Assembly (NCBI RefSeq): GCF_014861485.1
Contig: NZ_JACZHT010000006.1
Coordinates: 1-64,000, forward strand
Source: Phaeovibrio sulfidiphilus
Lineage (GTDB): Bacteria > Pseudomonadota > Alphaproteobacteria > Rhodospirillales > Rhodospirillaceae
Direction: 5' to 3'
DNA length: 64,000 bases
The position numbers and the translations under genes were made by a program. The notes beneath the pieces are model-generated. The model was given only the letters and a program-made list of their open reading frames with translations. It was not told where the DNA came from and did not search any database. This document shows, piece by piece, positions 1 through 8,378 of the stretch. Positions within the stretch are counted from its first letter, which is position 1. The number at the start of each line of letters is the position of its first letter.

Positions 1-387
1 GATGTCCACAAAATCAGGCCACAAACCAGGGCAGCCTCGCGCCACGTATCCGATACGGGCAGCGGCGCCGTACAGGGGATATGGCACCAACACCGGGTTG
101 CTGCGCCGGGGACGCTCGGAGCGCAATGGCCTCAGAAAGCCGGGTCTCGCAGGTCGCGGCCGCAGGGAACCGAGAGATAAAAAACCTTCCGGCCAGCACC
201 CACACACAGGCGCCACGCGAACACCCATGGAAAAAAAGCCCCCTTGGAACGCATCCATGGGCGCCGGGGAAATGCACTCCCGGCTCCGTCGGGAGTGCAG
301 CACCGCGGACGTCTCCACGCACCGGTCTAGCCCGCTACCCGGGGAGAGAAACACAGCAGGCAAAATGGCGGGCGTCCAGAACAGCCT
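1..387. other. Non-coding or decayed stretch at left edge
   Basis: No reading frame here resembles a protein I recognise; the open frames are short, overlap one another and have arginine/proline-rich shadow composition. It lies next to two broken genes, so it is probably decayed accessory DNA, but that is inference only. Confidence 0.4.
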
Positions 388-546
388 CTAGTCCGTCAGG
401 TGCCCCATAAACGTGCGGGCAGAGTACTCGGATCTCAGCAGGCCCTCGTCGCTGAGCCGAGGCATGAGCTCCTCCAGGGCAAGCGTCAGGGACTGGGGCG
501 AGCCTCCGGGGGTGGTGATGAACCCGTCAATGGCCTCGGCCTGACC
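388..546 (-). pseudogene. C-terminal remnant of an FMN-dependent (luciferase-like) monooxygenase
   Basis: On the minus strand an open frame of about 52 codons ends at a TAG at 388-390. Its translation contains DGFI, EELMPRL, EGLLR, SEY and a final GHLTD, which resembles the usual tail of NtaA/SnaA/DszA-type flavin monooxygenases (an ADGF segment, then VPELQRRGLFR-EY and a short C-terminus). Reading further upstream the similarity stops abruptly at about 546, where a plus-strand ABC transporter fragment begins in the opposite orientation. The other roughly 400 residues of the family are absent, so this is a truncated remnant and not a gene. Family assignment is by pattern memory and moderately sure. 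Confidence 0.5.
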
Positions 547-1186
547 AGTCCTGCGGGCAGCTACGTAGCGATTGTAGGCCCGACCGGATCAGGGAAGAGG
601 ACCCCAGGCTACCTTCTGGCAAGGCTTTATGAGGTGGAGAAGGGGGCTGTCCGATTTGACGGCGTGGACGTGCGAGACCTGAGCGTTGAGACCTTGTCGC
701 AGATGCTTGGGGTCGTGTCTCAGGATCCCTATCTTTTGCACGCGTCTGTGGCGGAGAATCTGAGGTCCGCCAAACCTGACTCAAGCGACGCTGAAGTGAT
801 CGCCGCGGCAAGGGTCGCCCAGATCATGACGTGATAGCGGCTCTCCCGGGCGGAGACGAGACGCTTGTAGGGGAGGAGGGCTATCGCTTTTCCGACGGGG
901 AGCGGCAGCGCCTTGCACTGGCACGCACTGTTTTGCGCGACCCGCCCGTTCTTTTGCTGGATGAGGCAACAAGCTCCCTGGATACCCGCACCGAGCGCAC
1001 TCTGTCGGCGGCTCTCGGGCGCATGTCCAGAAACCGCACGAGGATTACCATCGCGCCCAGCTCTCGACGATTCGTGATGCGGACCTGATTCTCGTGATGC
1101 AGGCCGGGCGTATCGTGGAACAGGGGACACACGAGGAGCTTCTGGCGGGCGACGGCCTCTATGCAAGCCTTCTTCGCGATTCGTGA
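544..1186 (+). pseudogene. ABC transporter ATP-binding domain, frameshifted remnant
   Basis: Three consecutive pieces in different frames rebuild one ABC ATPase domain of the exporter type. Piece 1 (to about 826) has a Walker A region GPTGSGKRT, in which the Ser/Thr after the catalytic Lys is replaced by Arg, and a Q-loop SQDPYLLHAS. Piece 2 (about 827-1053) has a signature FSDGERQR (canonical FSGGE) and Walker B LLLDEATS. Piece 3 (about 1055-1186) has the [23 protein letters not shown] tail, ending at TGA 1184-1186. Each junction is explained by a single missing base, near 826 and near the H-loop at about 1053, where the histidine codon is destroyed. The N-terminal membrane domain is missing. 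Clearly non-functional. Confidence 0.85.
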
Positions 1187-1683
1187 ATCAGGAAGGGTCT
1201 GGAGGGGGGCGGCCGAGGGGCAAGCCGCCCACGAAATACCGCACGAGGAGCGTCATCCTATCCGAAGGCGGTTGGCGGCCTGTAGTATCCGGGGTGCGGA
1301 AGGGCACCTCGGGGGTGTTGCCACGTCCCTAACCCGGCCGAACGGGGCGCCAGAGGCTTCAGAGTGCCTCTCTGGCCCGCACACTCCCAAACGGCTCTTC
1401 TCGCCCTGAGGGACCGGGAGGATCTGCTGGGCGCCGCAGCGCGAGCCCGGGCTGAGTCTCCAGGGATGTGCGACAGTGTGGGGTGCACGACGATGAGTGC
1501 AGGGGCGGCGTGGGGCATGGCCAAAGTCTGGCGAACACGGGCGAAAGCCTGCGGAACAGGCCCAACGACACGCACAAGCGCCACCCTGTGGCACAGGCTG
1601 TTTCAAGACGTAAAGCTGGGAAAGAGAGCAGGGCGCCCGGGAGCGCGTGGCGGGTTTTCTCTGACCCGCCTGCCGAAGGAAGT
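1187..1683. other. Gene-free stretch between ABC remnant and tRNA-Glu
   Basis: No supported gene is seen. A hairpin with 7-bp arms (GGCGGGT at 1649-1655 and ACCCGCC at 1664-1670) lies just past the 3' end of the minus-strand tRNA-Glu and may be its transcript end, although it has no U-run. Confidence 0.4.
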
Positions 1684-1759
1684 TGGCGTCCCCAACGGGA
1701 ATCGAACCCGTGTTTTCAGCGTGAGAGGCTGACGTCCTGGACCGCTAGACGATGGGGAC
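1684..1759 (-). tRNA. tRNA-Glu (anticodon CTC)
   Basis: The minus strand folds as a complete cloverleaf: acceptor GTCCCCA pairs with TGGGGAC, the D-arm begins GTCTAGCGGTCC, the anticodon arm TCAGC-CTCTCAC-GCTGA shows anticodon CTC, and the T-arm carries GGTTCGATTCC. Discriminator G is followed by an encoded CCA (1684-1686 on the plus strand reads TGG). Length is 76 nt with CCA. The 3' end points toward the decayed genes at 388-1186, the orientation expected for a tRNA used as an integration site, but no direct repeat of the 3' end was found. Confidence 0.95.
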
Positions 1760-1882
1760 TGTGTGACGCGTTGGCGTCTCATTCCTCGGCAACGGCGCGG
1801 ACATTACACCGGCCCCCGTCACACGTCAACCACTCCTTACAAAAAAGTTTCGTTTTTTTTCCGGGCTCTGCGCAAGGCGGGT

Positions 1883-2362
1883 TCAGTTCAGCACTTCCAT
1901 ACGGAAGGCATTCACAGCCGTGGCCCACCAGTCGATTGTGTCCTCGAGGTTCTTGCGCGTTACACCTGCATTCAGGTTCACGGCCATCTCCAGAACCGGG
2001 TCGTTTTCGTCATCGAGGAAGGCCTTGCTGAAACGGGCGGTGCGGTTCCAGCGGTTTATCTCCTCCAGGGACATCCCGGGTTTGCTCCAGGCCGTGCCAA
2101 ACTGGACGTCGGTGCAGTTCCGCCCGTCCTTGCAGCCGTAGAACATGATCGAGTAGCGGGTTCCGTCAATCCGACCGGAAATCATGGGGTCTCCCGCTGA
2201 ATCTGTGGTCAGCTGGGCCGAGCCGAACCCTTTGGCGACATCGAGAATCGCTTCGGGGGACGTGGCGTCGATCAGGTCGGCGGCCAGCGCGGTCGATACG
2301 CAAAAGGCGGAGACAGCAACGGAGGCAAGCGCGGTCCGGACAATCCGGGAGACTGGAAACAT
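1883..2362 (-). CDS. Secreted YbjN-domain protein
   Basis: 159 residues. An N-terminal signal peptide (MFPVSRIV, hydrophobic core, cleavage after ALA-A) implies export to the periplasm. The mature part matches the YbjN-like family: it opens with TSPEAILDVAKGFG, has the central C-KDGRNC-DVQF segment and the NRWN-ARFSKAFLDDEND block typical of the family. YbjN proteins are small regulators or sensory-associated proteins of unclear biochemistry. The start at 2362 is chosen because GAAGAGG lies just upstream and the signal peptide begins there; an upstream Met in the same frame would put about 23 non-conserved residues in front of the signal. The gene stands alone. Confidence 0.75.
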   Translation of the reverse strand: MFPVSRIVRTALASVAVSAFCVSTALAADLIDATSPEAILDVAKGFGSAQLTTDSAGDPMISGRIDGTRYSIMFYGCKDGRNCTDVQFGTAWSKPGMSLEEINRWNRTARFSKAFLDDENDPVLEMAVNLNAGVTRKNLEDTIDWWATAVNAFRMEVLN

Positions 2363-2449
2363 GGTGGACCTCTTCAGGAATAAATCGAACGACTCCCTTT
2401 TCGGGAAGCACAACGAGAGTGCCGGGCTCACGGATTTGGTGTCAAGGCA

Positions 2450-2475
2450 AAAGCCCCGGCGCGGGCCGGGGCTTT
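2450..2475 (-). terminator. Intrinsic terminator downstream of actP
   Basis: Perfect 11-bp stem AAAGCCCCGGC / GCCGGGGCTTT with a 4-nt loop. It sits 50 bp past the actP stop codon. The stem ends in A/T tracts on both strands, so it could also work for transcripts from the opposite direction. Confidence 0.75.
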
Positions 2476-2522
2476 CGTGAGGAGTTCAGGTCATCCCGTG
2501 GGATGGCGCCGGAAGCGGGTGC

Positions 2523-4223
2523 CTACTCGTCCACCGCCGGCGCAATGCCGATACCGGTTTCGGAGCGGATCTGCTGCGCCGGGAAGGCCGCCCGTTCCTT
2601 GTCCGCGTTGGTGGAACGGTCCAGCATGGACACGGCCCAGATGGTCAGGAACGCGGCCGGGACCGAGATCAGCGCAGGCGAGGTCCAGCCGAACACAGCC
2701 TGCTCGAAGCCGAAGACGTCGACCCACACGGCTTTCGAGAGGGTCATCAGCACCAGAGCGGTCGCCAGACCCACAAAGCCGCCGGCAACAGCGCCCTTGG
2801 TCGTGCAGTCCTTCCACAGCAGGGACATCAGCAGAACCGGGAAGTTCGCGGAGGCGGCGACGGCGAAGGCCAGCGACACCATGAACGCAACGTTCTGCTT
2901 CTCGAAGGTGATGCCCAGGATGATCGAGATCAGGCCCAGGATCGCCGCGGTGGCCCGCGAGACTTTCAGCTCCTTCTTGGTGTCGTGACCGCCCTTCATG
3001 AGAACCATGGAGTACAGGTCATGGGACACGGCCGACGCACCGGACAGGGTCAGACCGGCGACCACCGCAAGAATGGTCGCAAACGCAACCGCGGAGATGA
3101 AGCCGAGGAAGATCGGACCGCCCATGGCGTTCGAGAGGTGGACAGCGGCCATGTTGTTGCCGCCGATCAGCGAGCCGTCCGGGTTCAGGAACGACGGGTT
3201 GGTCAGCACGAAGCTGATGGCACCAAAGCCGATCACGAACGTCAGGATGTAGAAGTAGCCGATCCAGGTGGTCGCCCAGAGCACAGACTTGCGGGCTTCC
3301 TTGGCGTCGGGAACGGTGAAGAAGCGCATCAGAATGTGCGGCAGGCCCGCCGTACCGAACATCAGCGCCATGCCGAACGAGATCGTGGAGAAGGGATGTT
3401 CCACAAACTTGCCCGGTCCCATGATGGACAGGCCCTTGGCCAGGTCGCCATCGGCCAGTTCGGTCTTGATGCGCACCGCCTCGGAGAACATGGCCTCGGG
3501 GCTGAACTTGAACTGCAGAAGGACCATGAACGCAAGGAAGCTGACGCCGCCCAGAAGCAGAACGGCCTTGATGACCTGCACCCACGTGGTTGCCGTCATG
3601 CCGCCGAACAGCACGTAGACCATCATCAGAAGGCCCACGATCACCACGGCCACCCAGTACGGAAGCCCGAACAGCAGGGTGATGAGCTGTCCCGCGCCCA
3701 CCATCTGGGCAATCAGGTAGAAGAGGACCACAACCAGCGTGCCCGACGCCGCAAAGACGCGGATGGGAGCCTGGGCGAACCGGTAGCCGGCCACGTCCGC
3801 AAAAGTGTAGCGTCCGAGGTTTCTCAGTCGCTCGCCAATGAGGAACGTGATGAGCGGCCAGCCGACCATGAAGCCGATGGCGTAGATCAGGCCGTCGAAG
3901 CCCGCGTACATCACGGCGGCCGAAATGCCCAGGAATGAGGCCGCGGACATGTAGTCACCGGCGATGGCCAGACCGTTCTGGAAGCCGGTGATGCCGCCTC
4001 CGGCTGTGTAGAAGTCGCCCGCGGTGCGGGTTTTCGAGGCCGCCCACTTGGTAATCCACAGGGTCAGGCCGACAAAGGCGGCGAACATGGCGATGGCGAG
4101 CCAGTTGGTCGAGCTCCCCGACGCCTGGGCGGGGTCAGCCGCATGGGCGGCGGTGACGAGGGCGGTTCCCAGGACAGGTGCGCTGAGAAGACCCAGGAAA
4201 ATCTGTGCAAACACCCGGTTCAT
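2523..4223 (-). CDS. actP: Acetate/cation symporter ActP (sodium:solute symporter family)
   Basis: 566 residues, about the normal length for ActP. It begins with a signal-like segment ending AAHAADPAQ, as ActP proteins do, and has about 13 hydrophobic helices of the SSS fold, with conserved stretches such as [12 protein letters not shown] near residue 90 and [11 protein letters not shown] in the middle. It imports acetate and other short monocarboxylates across the inner membrane with a cation. The start codon overlaps the stop of the upstream DUF485 gene by 4 bp, so the two are translationally coupled; this yjcH-actP pairing is the standard one. No acs gene is present in the window. Confidence 0.92.
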   Translation of the reverse strand: MNRVFAQIFLGLLSAPVLGTALVTAAHAADPAQASGSSTNWLAIAMFAAFVGLTLWITKWAASKTRTAGDFYTAGGGITGFQNGLAIAGDYMSAASFLGISAAVMYAGFDGLIYAIGFMVGWPLITFLIGERLRNLGRYTFADVAGYRFAQAPIRVFAASGTLVVVLFYLIAQMVGAGQLITLLFGLPYWVAVVIVGLLMMVYVLFGGMTATTWVQVIKAVLLLGGVSFLAFMVLLQFKFSPEAMFSEAVRIKTELADGDLAKGLSIMGPGKFVEHPFSTISFGMALMFGTAGLPHILMRFFTVPDAKEARKSVLWATTWIGYFYILTFVIGFGAISFVLTNPSFLNPDGSLIGGNNMAAVHLSNAMGGPIFLGFISAVAFATILAVVAGLTLSGASAVSHDLYSMVLMKGGHDTKKELKVSRATAAILGLISIILGITFEKQNVAFMVSLAFAVAASANFPVLLMSLLWKDCTTKGAVAGGFVGLATALVLMTLSKAVWVDVFGFEQAVFGWTSPALISVPAAFLTIWAVSMLDRSTNADKERAAFPAQQIRSETGIGIAPAVDE

Positions 4224-4528
4224 TTCTGCGCCTCCCGGACAATGTCGTTGACCAGGGGGTCGAATTCAGCGTTCGCCCGGCGGACATAAAGACCCGTAAG
4301 AATGATGGTTGTGAGGATGACCCCAACCCCCAGGGGGATGCCCCAGGTGGTGGTCATGTCACTGGCAATCGGCGTCGAGATAAAGCCTTTTGCGAACGCA
4401 ACCAGAAGCACAAATCCGTAATAGACGAAAAACATGATCGAGATCATGATCCATCCGTAGGGCGTCCGTTTCCGGATCAATTCCTGATACTTGGGGTTCG
4501 CGAGAACCCTCTTTTCGATTTCGTTCAT
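4220..4528 (-). CDS. yjcH: DUF485 inner-membrane protein YjcH
   Basis: 102 residues with two transmembrane helices (about residues 26-48 and 62-83). The N-terminal [12 protein letters not shown] and central GIPLGVGVI regions are typical of DUF485, small membrane partners of ActP whose exact role is not established. The start at 4528 is supported by a strong AGGGAGGAAA ribosome binding site; an in-frame ATG further upstream would add unconserved residues. First gene of the yjcH-actP operon. Confidence 0.88.
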   Translation of the reverse strand: MNEIEKRVLANPKYQELIRKRTPYGWIMISIMFFVYYGFVLLVAFAKGFISTPIASDMTTTWGIPLGVGVILTTIILTGLYVRRANAEFDPLVNDIVREAQK

Positions 4529-4668
4529 CGTTTCCTCCCTGGAACCGTTTTTTTTTCCGACATAAGTTTTTCTGCTATGTGTCGGGGGCCATGCGGGATG
4601 CCTGATTTCCGCCATTTTGTGTCGGGGTTCAGGTTTTTTCATGGGTCCAGCGAGGAGACTGCCAGCGA

Positions 4669-4725
4669 TTGTTTGCGTAAACAAGCGTTTAGATCGTGGC
4701 CGGGAGCCTTTTTTGCAAAAAAAGG
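4669..4725. promoter_or_regulatory. Two inverted repeats upstream of yjcH-actP
   Basis: TTGTTT-GCGT-AAACAA at 4669-4684 has perfect 6-bp arms, and CCTTTTTTGCAAAAAAAGG at 4707-4725 contains a perfect 14-bp palindrome. Both lie 140-200 bp upstream of the yjcH start in an AT-richer patch and could be regulator sites for the acetate operon. The binding protein is unknown; this is inference from position and symmetry. Confidence 0.35.
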
Positions 4726-4834
4726 TATAAGGGCATTTAATCTATTGATCGCTTGGCGTGTTCGGATATAAACTCCGCGATTTTTTCGTGTGAGGGCTTT
4801 TTGTCCATGATATTCGCTACGGGCATAATTCGGC

Positions 4835-5215
4835 TTATCCGCAGGTTATCCGCACCACCTCGCCCCGGTTGTTCAGGAAGATGTTGATCCGCTCTGGGTG
4901 GTCGCCCAGGCGGACCGGGGCGCTTGCGGGGGCGATGCGCCGGGGAGTCGGGAAATCGGCCGCCCGGACAGCGGGGCCGTTTTCCGGGAGGGCCTCGGCC
5001 GGACCAATCAGGCGCGCGCCAAGACGGTCCTGGAACGCGACCGCGCCACAGGTTGCATCGTCGTGAAAGTTCTCGGGAATCCCGCAGAACGCCGGATCTG
5101 ATGCCAGTCCGGCCGGCGTTGTGGTGCAGACAGCACATTCGAATCCGCAGCCGGACAGGAGACCGGCGGCAATCAGGGTCGCAAAATTTCGGGCGCGGGG
5201 GGAGTGCATCACCAT
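4835..5215 (-). CDS. Lipoprotein with peptidase-inhibitor I78-like domain
   Basis: 126 residues. The N-terminus has a short hydrophobic stretch and a lipobox LLSGC, so it should be a lipidated envelope protein. The C-terminal half fits the I78 family: a TCGA segment followed by Q-LG, and a terminal block with RINIFLNNRGEVVRITCG, close to the family's DRLN-I-D-G-I-RV-CG ending with two conserved cysteines. I78 proteins bind and inhibit serine proteases in characterised members; the function here is inferred. The start may be the ATG at 5215 or the one at 5209, both preceded by CCGAGGAACC. Confidence 0.7.
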   Translation of the reverse strand: MVMHSPRARNFATLIAAGLLSGCGFECAVCTTTPAGLASDPAFCGIPENFHDDATCGAVAFQDRLGARLIGPAEALPENGPAVRAADFPTPRRIAPASAPVRLGDHPERINIFLNNRGEVVRITCG

Positions 5216-5359
5216 TCTCGGGGTTCCTCGGGGTTTCATGGGAACCGCACCGGTGCCGGCGCAGGATCGGGCGACAGGATCAAGCCGGAGACTGCCGGGC
5301 CGTGCGGGGAGTCGGAGCGTTGGGGTGTTGGAGCGTCGAAGCGTGTCGACAGGGGGGAA

Positions 5360-6085
5360 CTATACATCATTTGCCCCCGGATGGTGCAGTCTCCGCTGTC
5401 CGGGCGGACGGGGCGGGTCTCCGGCTGCGGCGTTCGGGGCGATGCGGACGGGACTGCGCGCCTGCGTCCACGGGGTGGCACACGTGACGCTCCGGGCCGC
5501 GAAGGTGTGAACCCGGATTCCCGGAGGCCATTCGCTTTGGCGCAGCCCCGCCTTCTGTTTCAGGTGGTCCACAAAGTCCTGCGGGTCGGGAATCTGGTCC
5601 CAGACCTGGGGGAGGAACAGGGCGCGCCGTGGGCCGTCCGTCAGGATCAGTCCATCCTCACCGGGGACCAGACGCGAGATGAGGTCGGCCTCGCTGCGGA
5701 CCGGGAGCGCAACGGCGCGGCTGAGAATCGACACCTCCAGGGCCAGGTGCGGCAGGTCACCGGGGGAGACCGGGAGAAAGCGGCTGTCGCGCAGGGCGGC
5801 GGCTCTGGCGTTTTCCGCCACATCCAGCGCCAGGGGGCGGCAGGGTGTGGCCGAGCCGATACAGCCCCGCAGGTGGCCGTCCTCCCGTGTGGTCAGCGTC
5901 ACGAACGAGGCCCCGTCATTGCAAAGGGCGTCCGGGATGTTTCGGCGCTCCGGCTCCGGTCCTCCGGTGACGGCGGCCCGGATGGACTCGCGGGCCAGGT
6001 CCAGAAGGAACCCGCCGTGGGCGGCCAGAAGACGCTCCGCGCGCGCGGTTTCACTGTCTCGGGACGAGCGTTCCGGGCCGCTCAT
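5360..6085 (-). CDS. amrA: AmmeMemoRadiSam system protein A (AMMECR1 domain)
   Basis: 241 residues from the ATG at 6085, which overlaps the upstream Memo gene by 4 bp. It has the AMMECR1 hallmark LRGCIG (about residue 71), preceded by FVTLT and followed by the ALEVSILS and DGLILTDG segments and a LPQVWDQIPDPQDF block. The biochemical role of AMMECR1 proteins is unsettled. After the end of the recognisable domain (VHTF) there is a tail of about 45 residues rich in Pro and Arg with no counterpart that I know, which may reflect a lost stop codon. With the genes to its right it forms the conserved but functionally undefined A/B/radical-SAM trio. Confidence 0.85.
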   Translation of the reverse strand: MSGPERSSRDSETARAERLLAAHGGFLLDLARESIRAAVTGGPEPERRNIPDALCNDGASFVTLTTREDGHLRGCIGSATPCRPLALDVAENARAAALRDSRFLPVSPGDLPHLALEVSILSRAVALPVRSEADLISRLVPGEDGLILTDGPRRALFLPQVWDQIPDPQDFVDHLKQKAGLRQSEWPPGIRVHTFAARSVTCATPWTQARSPVRIAPNAAAGDPPRPPGQRRLHHPGANDV

Positions 6086-6897
6086 GCTTCGCCCTCCGGC
6101 TCGTGAAGGGCCCAGGCCCCGTAGCCCACGACCCGATCCCGTGATCCCGCTGTGTCTCCCGAGTTGCGGAGGTCCAGGCGCTCGATCTCCATATGCCGGT
6201 GCCGCGCGGCCGCCAGAAGCCCGCCCAGGGGAGCATGCCCGCACGCGGCGTCCGCGCCGATTCCCGAGGGGGAGAGGGCCTCGATCGCCCGGGCGGTCAT
6301 CCCGTCCTGCGCCACGGCGTGGGCGTAGTCCAGGAAGTGGCTCAGGTCCGTGGAAATCACGATCAGGGTTTCGGTCCCGTTCCAGCCCGCATCCAGAGCC
6401 CGGGCCGCCTCCCCGGGTGTCAGGGCGCCGACAAGCCCGGCAACAAGCTGGAAGGGCCCCAGAACCCGCAAAAGAAACGGCAGCTGGACCTCAAGCGAGT
6501 GCTCGTTCTCGTGGGCGCCGTCGAACCGGGCGGCGTGGGGCAGGTCACACAGGGTGTCCACCAGATCCATGTCCTGCTCCACCGCTCCCAGCGGGGTGGC
6601 CCAGAAGCGCGCCCCCGACAGGGCCAGTCCCCGCACGGGAACGCGGTGGGCGGGCCCCAGGAGGACGACCCGCCGGATCCGCCCCGCGAACGGACGCAGG
6701 CGGGCGTAGGCCGACGCCGCCACAGGCCCCGAGTAGGGATAGCCCGCATGGGGGACAACCAGTGCCTTGGGCTGGCGCGGTTCGGGTGCGTCGTCCGGGG
6801 GAGCGGCCGCCAGAAAACGGTCCACGTCGCGGGCAAGGCTCGGGGCGTCCCGGGGATAGAAGAGACCGGCAACGGCGGCAGGGCGAACATCCGGCAT
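6082..6897 (-). CDS. amrB: AmmeMemoRadiSam system protein B (Memo family)
   Basis: 271 residues, usual length for the Memo family. Conserved family elements are visible: AVAGLFYP at the N-terminus, VVPHAGYPYSGPVAASAY at about residues 47-64, EHSLEVQLPFL in the middle and STDLSHFLDY near residue 180. Memo proteins share the fold of non-haem iron dioxygenases and have conserved His residues, seen here in HAGY, EHS and SHF. The bacterial function is unknown. It is coupled by a 4-bp overlap to the AMMECR1 gene downstream and divergent from the radical SAM gene, with 127 bp between starts. Confidence 0.9.
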   Translation of the reverse strand: MPDVRPAAVAGLFYPRDAPSLARDVDRFLAAAPPDDAPEPRQPKALVVPHAGYPYSGPVAASAYARLRPFAGRIRRVVLLGPAHRVPVRGLALSGARFWATPLGAVEQDMDLVDTLCDLPHAARFDGAHENEHSLEVQLPFLLRVLGPFQLVAGLVGALTPGEAARALDAGWNGTETLIVISTDLSHFLDYAHAVAQDGMTARAIEALSPSGIGADAACGHAPLGGLLAAARHRHMEIERLDLRNSGDTAGSRDRVVGYGAWALHEPEGEA

Positions 6898-7024
6898 GGC
6901 GAAACCTCCGCGGTTTCAGGGGGCACTCCTGTCCCGCCCCGCCCGGGGGCGCAGATCAGGGTTGGCAAGGGCTCCCGAATGGCGTTCTCTTGGAAGCAGT
7001 CTACTGTCAGACGGAGGCAAAGTC

Positions 7025-8080
7025 ATGACCCCGTCCCCGCCCATCCTGTTTGAGGGGCAGCCCGCCCGTCCGGCCCTCTTCTGGCGCCGCGGGGGCGGGA
7101 GGCACGTCGTGTGCGAGGTCTGTCCCAGGGCCTGCCGTCTGGCCCCGGGCCAAAGGGGGCTGTGTCGGGTTCGGGCCCACGCACCCGGCGAGGGGCTGGT
7201 CCTCACAGGGGACCGGCTGGTGTCCGCCCTTCACGCGGACCCGATCGAAAAGAAGCCTCTGTTTCATTTTCTTCCCGGCTCCCGGGTGCTGTCCATCGGG
7301 CAGACCGGCTGCAACCTGACCTGCCGGTTCTGTCAGAACCATGCGCTTTCCCTTGCAGCGGGGCCATCTTCCACGGCCATCATGCTCGATCCAAAGGAGG
7401 TGCCCGCCCTTGCCCGGGCCAGCGGCTGCCGGTCCGTGGCGCTGACCTACAACGAGCCGGTGGTCGCCCTCGAGTACGGTCTTGAGGTGGCGGGCGCCTG
7501 TCGCGCGGAGGGGATCCGGACCGTCGCCGTGACCGCGGGCTACGTTTCGGGCGCTGCGAGGGCCGCGTTTTTTCGGGACGTGGACGCCGCCAATGTGGAT
7601 CTCAAGGCGTTTTCTGACGGTTTTTATCGCAGGCTGTGCTCTGCCCGGCTGGCTCCGGTTCTGGAGACCCTCCTGTGGCTTCGCCGGGAGACCGGGATCT
7701 GGCTGGAGATCACCACCCTGATCATTCCCGGGCAGAATGACGGCGATGACGGGATCCGGGCCCTTGCGGGCTGGATCGCCCGTCACCTGGGCACCGGGGT
7801 TCCCCTCCATCTCAGTGCGTTCTTTCCGGCCCATCGGATGGCGGACCTGCCGCGGACCCCGCTTGCGACCCTGAGGAGGGCTCGCGCTCTGGCTCTTGCG
7901 GAGGGGCTTGAGCATGTCTATCTCGGCAATGCGGGTGATCCGGACGGCGAGACAACCGTCTGTGCCCGGTGCGGGGCCCCGGTAATCCGGCGCGACCGCT
8001 TCCGGAGCGAGCCGCTCTGGCAGGGCGCCCCCGGGGTCTGCCCGGTGTGCGGGCAGGCTTTGGCTGGGCGCTTCTCCTGA
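7025..8080 (+). CDS. amrS: AmmeMemoRadiSam system radical SAM enzyme
   Basis: 351 residues. The radical SAM cluster motif is CNLTCRFC (C-x3-C-x2-C) inside GQTGCNLTCRFCQNH, about residue 100. An N-terminal Cys-rich region (CEVCPRACRLAPGQRGLCRVR) and a C-terminal pair of CxxC motifs (CARCG, CPVCG) could hold extra metal sites. The family resembles pyruvate-formate-lyase-activating enzymes and is defined by co-occurrence with AMMECR1 and Memo proteins. The start at 7025 is chosen for the ACGGAGG site 8 bases upstream; an in-frame ATG at 6896 would add 43 low-quality residues overlapping the divergent gene. Substrate unknown. Confidence 0.9.
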   Translation: MTPSPPILFEGQPARPALFWRRGGGRHVVCEVCPRACRLAPGQRGLCRVRAHAPGEGLVLTGDRLVSALHADPIEKKPLFHFLPGSRVLSIGQTGCNLTCRFCQNHALSLAAGPSSTAIMLDPKEVPALARASGCRSVALTYNEPVVALEYGLEVAGACRAEGIRTVAVTAGYVSGAARAAFFRDVDAANVDLKAFSDGFYRRLCSARLAPVLETLLWLRRETGIWLEITTLIIPGQNDGDDGIRALAGWIARHLGTGVPLHLSAFFPAHRMADLPRTPLATLRRARALALAEGLEHVYLGNAGDPDGETTVCARCGAPVIRRDRFRSEPLWQGAPGVCPVCGQALAGRFS

Positions 8081-8378
8081 CCGCCACCTGCATCCGGAGG
8101 GCAGCGCCTGCGGGCCGTCCGCTCCAGGGGCGACCCGGACGAGTCTGTGGCCGCACAGTCCAACAAGCCAGTAGAATCCCGTCGGGGAATCGCCCATGAT
8201 GGGCCCGGTTGCGCGGGTGGGGCTGAGAGCGTGGACGGGCCGGAAACGCCGGACCGGTCCCTATGGGCCTGCGCCTCCCTTTTTCAGTGGTTTGGATCGG
8301 TGGCGGCCGAACAGGGCGGACAGGCAGCGCGCGGGCGTGCGACGGGGCTGTCCGGTACGGTCTCGCGGGAGAGGACAG

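Noticed and set aside
2523-4223. Long plus-strand open frames antisense to actP (for example 2985-3938)
   Set aside because: His/Glu/Arg-rich shadow composition of a GC-rich coding strand; no family features; the minus-strand product is a clear ActP.
4745-4772. Plus-strand promoter-like TTGATC-N16-TATAAA
   Set aside because: Points into the 3' end of a minus-strand gene with no downstream plus-strand gene or terminator; could be an antisense RNA start but there is no further support.
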